From Pleurocapsa sp. MO_226.B13 (GTDB lineage: Bacteria; Cyanobacteriota; Cyanobacteriia; Cyanobacteriales; Xenococcaceae), in assembly GCA_030064795.1 (NCBI GenBank), contig JASJEI010000013.1, positions 1 to 51,426 on the forward strand: DNA of 51,426 nucleotides. Direction: 5' to 3'. Each line of letters starts with the position of its first letter. Position 1 is the first letter of the stretch. Positions 1 through 7,631 of this stretch are shown here, in pieces. The translations under genes and the position numbers were made by a program. Under the pieces are notes generated by a model. The model did no database searches and was not told where the DNA came from. It saw only the letters and a program-made list of their open reading frames with translations.

Positions 1-93
1 ACACCACGTTTTCCCTTAGCAACCTTAGACCCCAGAGTATCTTTCGATCCGCAGCTTTCTGAAGCACGGATGCAGGATTTGATGAGCGACTGA
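1..93 (+). CDS. C-terminal end of an unidentified protein (partial)
   Basis: An open frame enters from the left edge and stops with TGA at 91-93, giving about 30 residues that end S-E-A-R-M-Q-D-L-M-S-D. It runs the same way as the cytochrome P460-like gene 45 bp downstream. The fragment is too short to assign to a family; the frame continues to the window edge, so a real C-terminus is likely but not certain. Confidence 0.4.
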   Translation, partial: TPRFPLATLDPRVSFDPQLSEARMQDLMSD

Positions 94-138
94 GATTAAT
101 TCTGGAGCGATAACAAAAGTTAAATAGCAAAAAAGACG

Positions 139-699
139 ATGAATCTTCAAAAATGGTTGTTTAGGATAGCTTTACTATTATTTTCGGTAGTAATAAGCTT
201 GGGACTATCTCGTCTGGTTGCTTCTAAATCTTTAGATTTTCCCAGTAACTATCAACAAGACTTCGTTCATTATGCTTCAGTTAGCTGTCCCAATAGTCGC
301 ATCGTGCGTCAAATGTATGCTAATCCTTTGGCGGTGAATGCAGCTAAAGACAATAATCCACTACCAGATGGTTCGGTTATTGTCATGGAAACTCATTCAG
401 CTAAATCTGATGCCAATGGTCAACTAACCCCAACTCGTTTAAATAATGTTTTTATACGAGCAAAACAAGCAAATTTTGGTCGAGAATATTCAGCAAATCT
501 GCGTAACGGAGATTGGAAATATGCTTGGTATAGTCCTACAGGACGCTTAGTATCCAGTAGCGAATCATCTTGTTTGAGTTGTCATACCAGAGTCAGGGCC
601 AGGGATTATGTCTTTACTTTGCCCGATTTAGTAATAGCAGCGCAGACAAATCAATTGCAATCTAGACCAACTGAATTTGGCTTATCTGTTTGTAATTAA
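139..699 (+). CDS. Cytochrome P460-like c-type heme protein
   Basis: This is a 186-residue exported protein. It has an N-terminal hydrophobic signal or anchor (about residues 8-28) and one C-L-S-C-H heme c attachment motif near residue 145. Both the single C-terminal CxxCH and the overall length fit the cytochrome P460 family, whose members are periplasmic heme enzymes or electron carriers. The central part, with its conserved G-S-V-I-V-M-E block, also suits that family. No partner oxidase or hydroxylamine-pathway gene is visible nearby, so the substrate is unknown. The next gene starts 13 bp after the stop and may be co-transcribed. Confidence 0.72.
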   Translation: MNLQKWLFRIALLLFSVVISLGLSRLVASKSLDFPSNYQQDFVHYASVSCPNSRIVRQMYANPLAVNAAKDNNPLPDGSVIVMETHSAKSDANGQLTPTRLNNVFIRAKQANFGREYSANLRNGDWKYAWYSPTGRLVSSSESSCLSCHTRVRARDYVFTLPDLVIAAQTNQLQSRPTEFGLSVCN

Positions 700-712
700 T
701 TGTAATTATCTA

Positions 713-1726
713 ATGAATCCTTATTTAAGACTGGCATATAATACAGCACGAGAGTTTGAACGTCGCGACTCGCGTTTTTGTCTTTCCCAGAAAAAACCAT
801 TAGCTCAAGGTAAAAATAACTGCATTATACTTGGATACTACAATGACAAACCTGTAGTATTAAAATTCTACAATGATTCGCTCAAACCCAACTCCTTCAG
901 ACGGAAGCTAACAGAAACCTTCTTTCTTAGACACGCTGCTTCTACTGGTGTCGTGCCAGAATTGGTATTCGAGTCCGATCGCTTTATTATCATAGAGGAA
1001 ATAGCAGGCTGGTCGTTAGAGAAAAAGCTTTCCCAGCCCAATCCAGATTTAGAAGACTGGTTGTCTAAAGTTGCCATAGGTATAGGTTCTGCTCATGCAC
1101 GCCTAGGGAAGCTTTCACTTTCTGAAAAAGATTGTTCACATTTTAATGGTTTGCTCTGTGGTGGAAAAGCTCTTGTGCAAACTGTTGAGGAAGTTCTCGA
1201 GGGTTCTTCTACAATCTGTAGAGAGGTAGAAGTTTTCTACGGGTTACAAAATACTGTTGAGTACATTAAAGAACATATTTCGATAATTCTCAATGAACCT
1301 CGAATTGTCTATAGGTACGACAACAACTTAGGGAATACGATAGTAACTGACAAAGGATTTGAAAAATTCATTGATTTTGAAGATTGTTACGAAGGTACTA
1401 GAACAATTTATCTAGGGGCTATATTCGACTGCTTACATCAAATGCCTTGGAATGTGCCTCCTTGGGATCTAACTATTTATCAGTGTCTTCCTTGGAAATA
1501 CGTTAAATATGGCTATGAGTTGGAGACTAATGAGCCGATCGATGAATCTTACTTACAACAGCTTATTGCTATGGCTATGTTTAACGCTTGGCTAAGAGTA
1601 ATACGTACTTGGAGAAGTGGACTAAATCTGAGTTTCTGGGGACCACGCTTTCGTAAAAGATTAGATACATATTGGTCAATGACTGGTCAAGGGAATGTGA
1701 ATTCTCTTAAACCAGATGGACTTTAA
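713..1726 (+). CDS. Protein-kinase-like fold phosphotransferase (APH/LPS-kinase type)
   Basis: The protein has 337 residues from the ATG at 713; an earlier in-frame start would overlap the upstream gene. A V-V-L-K-F-Y segment resembles the ATP-binding lysine strand, I-I-I-E-E-I-A-G the hinge, Y-R-Y-D-N-N-L-G-N the catalytic loop (D and N present), and F-I-D-F-E-D-C the metal-binding aspartate motif. This order is that of aminoglycoside-phosphotransferase and LPS-kinase-like folds, which phosphorylate small molecules or lipids. The C-terminal third is Trp-rich and helical. I cannot name the substrate. The context (heme protein upstream) gives no pathway. Confidence 0.6.
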   Translation: MNPYLRLAYNTAREFERRDSRFCLSQKKPLAQGKNNCIILGYYNDKPVVLKFYNDSLKPNSFRRKLTETFFLRHAASTGVVPELVFESDRFIIIEEIAGWSLEKKLSQPNPDLEDWLSKVAIGIGSAHARLGKLSLSEKDCSHFNGLLCGGKALVQTVEEVLEGSSTICREVEVFYGLQNTVEYIKEHISIILNEPRIVYRYDNNLGNTIVTDKGFEKFIDFEDCYEGTRTIYLGAIFDCLHQMPWNVPPWDLTIYQCLPWKYVKYGYELETNEPIDESYLQQLIAMAMFNAWLRVIRTWRSGLNLSFWGPRFRKRLDTYWSMTGQGNVNSLKPDGL

Positions 1727-1740
1727 TCAAATAATTTCAA

Positions 1741-1755
1741 AGCGGAAAATCCGCT
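1741..1755. terminator. Short hairpin after the kinase-like gene
   Basis: A perfect 6-bp stem (AGCGGA / TCCGCT) with an AAA loop lies 14 bp after the stop codon at 1726. There is no strong T-run, so it is only a possible intrinsic terminator. Confidence 0.35.
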
Positions 1756-1853
1756 GCTAGGAATTTGTAATTAATTTAATTTTTTAAAATAATATTCACC
1801 ATGAACATAAAACACTAGAACATAGCGATCGCATTATGCAGGATTTGGATAAA

Positions 1854-1891
1854 GCGATCTCGCGAAGCGAGGTGGGCTTCAGCCCAATCGC
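1854..1891. repeat. 38-bp two-hairpin repeat bounded by HIP1-like half sites
   Basis: The sequence begins GCGAT and ends ATCGC. Between these are two successive small hairpins, TCGC-gaa-GCGA and GGGCT-tc-AGCCC. A second copy of the same length and layout lies at 50769-50806, with different but still paired stem bases. That points to selection for the structure, or a mobile REP-like element, rather than chance. This copy sits between two convergent genes. Confidence 0.7.
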
Positions 1892-1976
1892 AACTGCCTA
1901 TACTCAAATTTCTTTGGACAACATTCGATCTGGGTTTGCACATTGTTGCTACTGCACCTCACCCAATTGAGAAATG

Positions 1977-3224
1977 CTATGATCGGGAAATTAAAGCTTT
2001 ACGATCGACAAAATTCTGAGTATATTTTTGGGTCAAAGTTAAAAGTTCGGTTGGTTCGATTTGTTTATTAATAATATCTGCTGCTCCTACCATTTTGCTC
2101 CTAACTCGGTCGATCGCAGTTTCTTTTTCACTCAAAATAATAACGGGAATAGTTTTTAAACCTGGCATTTTTTTGATTTGAGCGCAAAGTTCATAGCCAT
2201 TAGCATCGGGCATCTCAGTGTCTAAGAAAATTAAGCAAGGCTGATTATCTAATAAAATCATTAAAGTTTTAGCAGCATCGTTGACAGACAGTAAGCGGTA
2301 GCCAACAGGATTTAAGATTTCGGCAAATTTTTGGCAGATATGAGGATCGTCATCAACACAAATAATTAAGGGTAAATCTAATTCTTGAATATATTCTCTA
2401 ACGCCACTTTTGTATTTAGCTCGATTTTCAGGACTGCTGGGAGAAAAATATAAATCGCTTAACTGTTGGTCTGGTACTTGCTGTAGAGCGATCGCCTTAC
2501 TCTTAAGATGTGGTGCTAAAGCAATAGCTACTTCCAATAAATCTTGTTTGGTGATAACAGCCAAATCCCGAAGAGTTTTTTTACCATTAATAAAAATAAA
2601 TAGTTGCTGATATGTGTCTGGATCTACAGCTTTTTTGAGTTTATTAATATCTTTAATTACTGGAGCAAAGTTGGGATAGCAAATAGTTAATAAGTTATTT
2701 TTTTTCCATTCACTAATCGAAGATTCTAAACGTTCGATAGTTTTTTTATAGTTGATATTAGTAATTGGTTGTTTAAATAAAGAGCTTTTTAAAATTGCCC
2801 CCATACGATTCCCTTTAGTCTCAAAAATTACTTTAATTTGGTTGATTTCGTTTTCAAATACCCAACAATCAAATAAAACCTCTTTAATTATTGCCTGAAT
2901 TATTTCTCGGACTTGGGTAATAGTTATTTGTTTTCGTTTGTATAAAACGCTAATTAGTAGATATTCCCAAAGTTCGGAAATTTCTTGTTCTCTTAGTTTA
3001 ACCTCTTGGCAATTAACTTCAGGGCAGATTTGATTGGTTAAACGATATAGTCTTCTAAATCTATGATTGCTACTACTTGCCCAAACAAGACTACCTTTTT
3101 TAAAATAAAAACTCCAACTATCGCCCTGAGATGTAGCGATCAATATTTTACAACTTTGCTGTAAATTTACGGCATTTTGAAAATAAGTTTTTATTTGTTT
3201 AAGACAATTTTCTGTGGCTTTCAT
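1977..3224 (-). CDS. PatA/PixG-type response regulator (PATAN + receiver)
   Basis: The protein has 415 residues from the ATG at 3224; a TTG eight codons earlier is an alternative. The N-terminal half resembles the PATAN domain of cyanobacterial PatA/PixG/TaxP1 proteins: a hydrophobic K-I-L-I-A-T strand, then G-S-L-V-W-A-S-S, then a long helical region. The last 120 residues form a receiver domain with the acidic pocket C-V-D-D-D, the phospho-acceptor Asp in I-F-L-D-T-E-M-P, the I-L-S switch Ser, and the conserved Lys in N-K-Q-I-E-P (usually K-P). Such proteins act in phototaxis, pilus or heterocyst-pattern signalling downstream of a CheA-like kinase. No kinase is encoded here. Confidence 0.82.
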   Translation of the reverse strand: MKATENCLKQIKTYFQNAVNLQQSCKILIATSQGDSWSFYFKKGSLVWASSSNHRFRRLYRLTNQICPEVNCQEVKLREQEISELWEYLLISVLYKRKQITITQVREIIQAIIKEVLFDCWVFENEINQIKVIFETKGNRMGAILKSSLFKQPITNINYKKTIERLESSISEWKKNNLLTICYPNFAPVIKDINKLKKAVDPDTYQQLFIFINGKKTLRDLAVITKQDLLEVAIALAPHLKSKAIALQQVPDQQLSDLYFSPSSPENRAKYKSGVREYIQELDLPLIICVDDDPHICQKFAEILNPVGYRLLSVNDAAKTLMILLDNQPCLIFLDTEMPDANGYELCAQIKKMPGLKTIPVIILSEKETAIDRVRSKMVGAADIINKQIEPTELLTLTQKYTQNFVDRKALISRS

Positions 3225-3626
3225 ATTTTTAGTTAAGCAAATAAGCAAGCAAGAATTTTAAAAAAATACTTGTAGATCTTTTCTATTTTATCAAGTATTT
3301 ATAGTAGAGTAAGCCGTATAATTACTATGGTCTTGCTAAATTTAGCTTAACAAATTTTGAGTCAGCTCCTTGTAGGTGCGATTAGTAATGGCAGCAATTA
3401 GGAAGTTAGTTGACACAGTACTAGTACTAGTAGTAGATCTCACTGATGGTTCTTCAGAAAAGGCGATCGCCCTGGAATTTATTAATTTTCTATCCAAGCG
3501 ATCGCCGAGCTTCTTATCCACATTTTGTAATTTTCGTCTGGGACAGAAGTACCTATCTATTTCTTAACTCTAACTTCGGTAACGTACTAGAGAACAAATA
3601 CTCGATCGCCTTACGTTTTAGCATAG
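3225..3626. other. Intergenic region between divergent genes
   Basis: About 400 bp separate the regulator and the arylsulfotransferase-like gene. The region contains a CTAGTA-rich stretch (3420-3435) and three HIP1-like sites. Short open frames are present but lack ribosome-binding sites and recognisable composition. It should hold both promoters; I see no specific motif. Confidence 0.4.
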
Positions 3627-4934
3627 ATGACCTCGCCCAGATTTAGTTTAATCTTATTCATTTTTTCCAGTGCGTTTCTGGCTTTTAATGCTGGTTATCT
3701 TGCCAGACAGTTCAAATTTTTTCCCTATCAACTTTATACCGAAGCTACAAAGGGATGGACGCAAATTCGCGAACAACAATCTGAGGAACTTCCTTGGTTT
3801 TACCAGCACTCTAATAAATCCCCATCTAAAGTCGTTAGAAATATTAGCCAGACTCAAGCAGGACTATCTTTAGTCACGGAAATTGCAGCAGAGCGCAGGA
3901 TAGTGGCTAAAATTATCGATTTAAATGGTAATACGGTTCATAAGTGGGATATAGATTGGTTTAAAATCTGGCCCAACCCAGAACACTTACCTGAAAAGAT
4001 AGTTCCCCAGTCCCAACCAGGCACTAATATTCACGGTGCTGTAGTCATGGAAAATGGCGATCTGGTGTTTAATTTTGAAAGCAAAGGTTTAGTTCGTCTC
4101 GATCGCAACGGGGAAATTGTCTGGCGGTTGCCTTATTTAACTCATCATTCGGTTCACCAGCACGATGATGGTAATTTATGGGTATCGGGGACGAAATATC
4201 AGACAGAAAGGGTTTCTCGCCTGCCTAATTTACTCCCGCCATTTTACGAAGAGACAATTTTAGAAGTTAGTCCTGAAGGGAAGATTTTGCGGGAGTGGTA
4301 TGTTGCCGATCTTCTGCGCCAAAACGGTTATACAGGATTGCTTTACATGGGTAGTCTCAACAACGAGAATACTCGTATTCAGGGGGACGATCGCCTGTTG
4401 GGAAAAACTGATATCCTACACCTTAATGATGTCGAACCTTTCTCGGCGACAATGCAGCCTGGTTTTTTTCAGCCAGGGGATGTTATGGTTTCGCTGCGTA
4501 ATATTAATACGGTTTTTGTGTTCGATGTCGAGAGCGAAAAGATTAAGTTTATCTCTACTGGTCAATTCGTGCGACAACACGACCCCGATTTTATCGATGG
4601 CGATACTATATCGGTTTTTGATAATAATAATGCCAGCGAACCAGAGCGTAAAAGCAAGATTATCATTATTTCGGCAGAGGATAACAGCCACCAAGTATTC
4701 TTTGAAGGTAGCAAAGACAATCAATTTTATACCAGGGTGATGGGCAAACATCAGTGGCAGACTAACGGTAATTTATTGATTACCGAATCTATGTCTGGCA
4801 GAGGTTTGGAAATAGATCGCCAGGGGAATGTAGTTTGGGAATATGTCAACTATGTCGATCGCGGAATTGTTGGCGTTGTCGGGGAGGTGCAGCGTTTATC
4901 CCCAGAGTATACCCAACTCTTTACTCAAGAATAA
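3627..4934 (+). CDS. Arylsulfotransferase (ASST)-like beta-propeller protein
   Basis: The protein has 435 residues with an N-terminal membrane anchor or uncleaved signal (about residues 6-26), followed by a propeller of repeated G-D-L-V-F / G-N-L-W-V / G-N-L-L-I-T blades. Histidine-bearing segments expected for the ASST family are visible (N-I-H-G-A-V, H-H-S-V-H-Q-H-D-D-G, L-H-L-N-D-V, R-Q-H-D-P-D-F, G-K-H-Q-W). Known ASSTs move sulfate between aryl donors and acceptors without PAPS, using a catalytic His. It sits directly upstream of a small membrane protein and a PAPS-type sulfotransferase, which supports a sulfate-transfer role. Some ASST_2-type homologues may be non-enzymatic. Confidence 0.75.
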   Translation: MTSPRFSLILFIFSSAFLAFNAGYLARQFKFFPYQLYTEATKGWTQIREQQSEELPWFYQHSNKSPSKVVRNISQTQAGLSLVTEIAAERRIVAKIIDLNGNTVHKWDIDWFKIWPNPEHLPEKIVPQSQPGTNIHGAVVMENGDLVFNFESKGLVRLDRNGEIVWRLPYLTHHSVHQHDDGNLWVSGTKYQTERVSRLPNLLPPFYEETILEVSPEGKILREWYVADLLRQNGYTGLLYMGSLNNENTRIQGDDRLLGKTDILHLNDVEPFSATMQPGFFQPGDVMVSLRNINTVFVFDVESEKIKFISTGQFVRQHDPDFIDGDTISVFDNNNASEPERKSKIIIISAEDNSHQVFFEGSKDNQFYTRVMGKHQWQTNGNLLITESMSGRGLEIDRQGNVVWEYVNYVDRGIVGVVGEVQRLSPEYTQLFTQE

Positions 4935-4974
4935 TAAAGTAACAGCAAACAAAATTTTATTACTTGAGTCGAAA

Positions 4975-5229
4975 ATGAAATTTAAAACACCATCACCCAT
5001 TGGCATTTTTATCGGCACCCTGTTGTTAGTTATTTTCGTTCAGCAACCTGCTATGGCGTATGTCGGCCCTGGTACGGGAATTGCAGCTTTAGGAGCTTTG
5101 ATCGCCATCGTTGTCGGGGTTATTGTGGCTTTGTTTGGCTTTTTGTGGTATCCCTTGAAGCGGATGTTAAAAAAGCGCGAACAGGCTGCAAGTAAAGAGG
5201 CAAACGAAACAGAAGGAGAAAAAATATGA
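4975..5229 (+). CDS. Small glycine-rich membrane protein
   Basis: This 84-residue protein has a signal-like N-terminus that ends in Q-P-A-M-A, followed by Y-V-G-P-G-T-G. One long hydrophobic helix (about residues 35-60) leads into a basic W-Y-P-L-K-R-M-L-K-K stop-transfer and an acidic tail. Small Y-x-G-P-G-x-G membrane proteins are common beside phosphodiesterase or sulfatase-like genes. Its stop overlaps the start of the next gene by 4 bp, so the two are almost certainly translated together. Its function is unknown; a membrane adaptor or assembly role is an inference. Confidence 0.7.
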   Translation: MKFKTPSPIGIFIGTLLLVIFVQQPAMAYVGPGTGIAALGALIAIVVGVIVALFGFLWYPLKRMLKKREQAASKEANETEGEKI

Positions 5230-6695
5230 GTCAGTGGGTTGGGGCGATAATACTGGTTGTCGGTTTTATAGTTTTGCTTCAGTTTTTGGGAGTGACCAAA
5301 AAAAGTCAAAATGTCGTCCGCATCGCCCTCCACTCGATGAAGATTATCGGTTCTTCTCGTTTAAGTGACGAGCAGAAAGAGTCTAAGCTGCAAAAAAATT
5401 CTCAAAGGTTGTTTGGACTGTTTTTCCTTCTTGTCTTGGGTAGCGCGGTCGCTCTTACCATCCCTCTAGCAGTATTATGGTTGGGCGAGAGTTTGGGCTG
5501 GCTTTCCCTCTCTGCTGTTTTGGCAACTACTGTTTCACCAGTATTTTTAATTGTCAGTACTGTATTGACGATCGCGGTACTATATCTTCAGCCTAGTAAA
5601 AAGGGCGATCGCACTACCGAGCCAACTAGCAGTTATTCACAACTAGACCGAACCTTACATCAAGTAGCTTTTAATACCTACACCGCCCAAGTCTCTCTTG
5701 CCGATCTTGAGGATCGTCTCTTCTCCAAACAGCTTGATAGTTGTCAAAACGAGAAACCCGTGTTTATTACTGCCCTTCCGAGGGCGGGAACGACGTTATT
5801 ACTGGAATGCTGCGCCAGTTCTCCTGAATTTGCAGCCCACTGCTACCGCGATATGCCTTTTGTTTTGATTCCCCAGTTATGGAATCGCTTTTCTAAAACA
5901 TTTCAGCGAAAGATAGAAGCGAGCGAACGCGCTCACGGTGATGGAATGCAGATTAGTCCAGACAGTCACGAAGCATTAGAAGAAGTGATTTGGAAAACCT
6001 TTTGGCAACGTCACTACCATCGCGATCGCCTAATTCCTTGGGACTATGAAGAGGATCGGGAATTTAACCAGTTTTTTGATTCCCATCTGCGCAAAATTAT
6101 TTTATTGCGTCGTCAAAACCCGATGGTTGCGACTCGCTATGTCTCTAAGAATAATGCTAATATTGCCCGTACCAAAATCCTACAGAAACTCTATCCCGAC
6201 TCAACCATAATCGTCCCGTTCCGAAATCCCCTACACCACGCCAGTTCTCTACTACAGCAGCATCTGAATTTCTTACAAATCCACCAATGCGATCGCTTTG
6301 CTTCAGAATACATGAAAGCGATCGGTCATTACGATTTTGGGCAGAATTTACGTCCCATCGATTTTGACGGCTGGTACGATCGACGCAGAACGCAATCTGC
6401 TAAATCTTTGGCTTTCTGGGTAGAGTATTGGCTCGCCAGTTATAAGTATCTATTAAAGAATAACACCGAACGGATTAACTTTCTTGATTATGATGAGCTA
6501 TGTAGAAATCCGCAACTAGGACTCAAAAGTTTGGCGGAAGTTGTCGAAAGTAGCAACCCAGAAGCATTAATTTCTTCTGCATCTCAAATACGCTATCCAC
6601 GAGCTAAAAAAATTGACTCTGGTAATTTGCCAACCTCTCTTTTGCAGGAAGCAAATTTAGTTTATGCCGAATTAAACGATCTGTCATTGAAGTGA
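5226..6695 (+). CDS. Membrane-anchored PAPS-type sulfotransferase
   Basis: The 489-residue protein has three N-terminal membrane helices (about residues 4-22, 62-87 and 95-120). The soluble domain has a sulfotransferase P-loop, I-T-A-L-P-R-A-G-T-T-L (the 5'-phosphosulfate loop), and a downstream I-V-P-F-R-N-P segment matching the 3'-phosphate-binding arginine region. This family (Sulfotransfer_3-like) moves sulfate from PAPS to hydroxyl or amine acceptors. Translational coupling to the small protein and the ASST-like gene 290 bp upstream suggest one operon that sulfates a lipid, glycan or exported metabolite at the membrane. The acceptor cannot be read from sequence. Confidence 0.83.
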   Translation: MSQWVGAIILVVGFIVLLQFLGVTKKSQNVVRIALHSMKIIGSSRLSDEQKESKLQKNSQRLFGLFFLLVLGSAVALTIPLAVLWLGESLGWLSLSAVLATTVSPVFLIVSTVLTIAVLYLQPSKKGDRTTEPTSSYSQLDRTLHQVAFNTYTAQVSLADLEDRLFSKQLDSCQNEKPVFITALPRAGTTLLLECCASSPEFAAHCYRDMPFVLIPQLWNRFSKTFQRKIEASERAHGDGMQISPDSHEALEEVIWKTFWQRHYHRDRLIPWDYEEDREFNQFFDSHLRKIILLRRQNPMVATRYVSKNNANIARTKILQKLYPDSTIIVPFRNPLHHASSLLQQHLNFLQIHQCDRFASEYMKAIGHYDFGQNLRPIDFDGWYDRRRTQSAKSLAFWVEYWLASYKYLLKNNTERINFLDYDELCRNPQLGLKSLAEVVESSNPEALISSASQIRYPRAKKIDSGNLPTSLLQEANLVYAELNDLSLK

Positions 6696-6781
6696 CATAC
6701 TCATAGGCTGTTAAAATCGAATACAGCGTAGGCTTCTCACCAACTCCAGCTATTGCTTCGGATACTCGATGAACTTAGATA

Positions 6782-7567
6782 ATGCTTAAAATCAAACTAT
6801 CCCCTTCATCTGTGGGAGCAGTAATTTATCAACCAGTCGATTTAGAACCAATAGGTGGGATTGTCTTATTGCACGGTAGCGAAGGCGGTTCGGCAGGTAA
6901 GATAGATATAATTGCAGCTTTACTAGCTGCTCATGGTTTTTTGGCGATGCCGAAACCTTACAACAAAGCAGATGCTCTTTTAACTCGTCCCGATATTAAA
7001 AATATTCCTCTCGAAGGTACAGAAGAAGCTCTTTTTTGTATGCGAGAAATTATGACACCCTATAGAAAAAAAGTTGGTTTATATGGTGTTTCTAGAGGAG
7101 CAGAGCAAGCATTACTAATATCTCAATTACTCGCAGAAGAATCAAGCATAGCTCTTCCCGATGCCTTGGCGGTTCATGCACCAACTAGCAAAATCAAACC
7201 AGCATTCATTTTGGCAAATTATCAATTTGGTGTTTCTGGGATGATTAATAAACTGCAATCGCTATGGCGTTTGGGAAAAGCACAACCTGCATGGTGTTGG
7301 CGAAATAGTTACAAACGCACGCTTCCTGGAACTGATATTCAAATAGAAAAATATCCTCATCCTTTATTAATAACTCATGGAAAAAAAGATCTCATTTGGA
7401 GTGTAGAAGAAAGTCAAATTTTAGAGCAGCGTCGTCAAGCAAATCGTTTGCCTACCAGAACACATTATTTTGAAAATGAAGGTCATATTTTGGGACTTGA
7501 GGCTCGCAATCAACAATTAGAAATATTATTAGATTTTTTTACTAGTAATTTATCAAATACATCATAA
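6782..7567 (+). CDS. Alpha/beta hydrolase, BAAT/acyl-CoA thioesterase C-terminal type
   Basis: This 261-residue protein has an H-G-S-E-G oxyanion region, the nucleophile elbow G-V-S-R-G (Ser104), a likely acid Asp203 in H-G-K-K-D, and His235 in E-N-E-G-H, so the catalytic triad is complete and in order. The layout and the late H-G-K-K-D-x-x-W-S block match the C-terminal domain of bile-acid-CoA:amino-acid acyltransferase and acyl-CoA thioesterases, or dienelactone-hydrolase-like enzymes. No signal peptide is seen, so it is probably cytoplasmic. The glucosidase gene begins 64 bp downstream and may share its transcript. Confidence 0.75.
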   Translation: MLKIKLSPSSVGAVIYQPVDLEPIGGIVLLHGSEGGSAGKIDIIAALLAAHGFLAMPKPYNKADALLTRPDIKNIPLEGTEEALFCMREIMTPYRKKVGLYGVSRGAEQALLISQLLAEESSIALPDALAVHAPTSKIKPAFILANYQFGVSGMINKLQSLWRLGKAQPAWCWRNSYKRTLPGTDIQIEKYPHPLLITHGKKDLIWSVEESQILEQRRQANRLPTRTHYFENEGHILGLEARNQQLEILLDFFTSNLSNTS

Positions 7568-7631
7568 AAAATATTTGCCAGCCACACACATTAGAATTCG
7601 CGATCGACCAAAACATTAAGGAGCAAGAAAC

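Noticed and set aside
3376..3646. Two short open frames before the ASST-like gene
   Set aside because: No ribosome-binding site, odd composition, and no sign of conservation can be seen; probably non-coding.
4300..4751. Open frames of 111-146 codons inside the ASST-like gene
   Set aside because: Both are alternative frames of a gene with clear blade-repeat structure.
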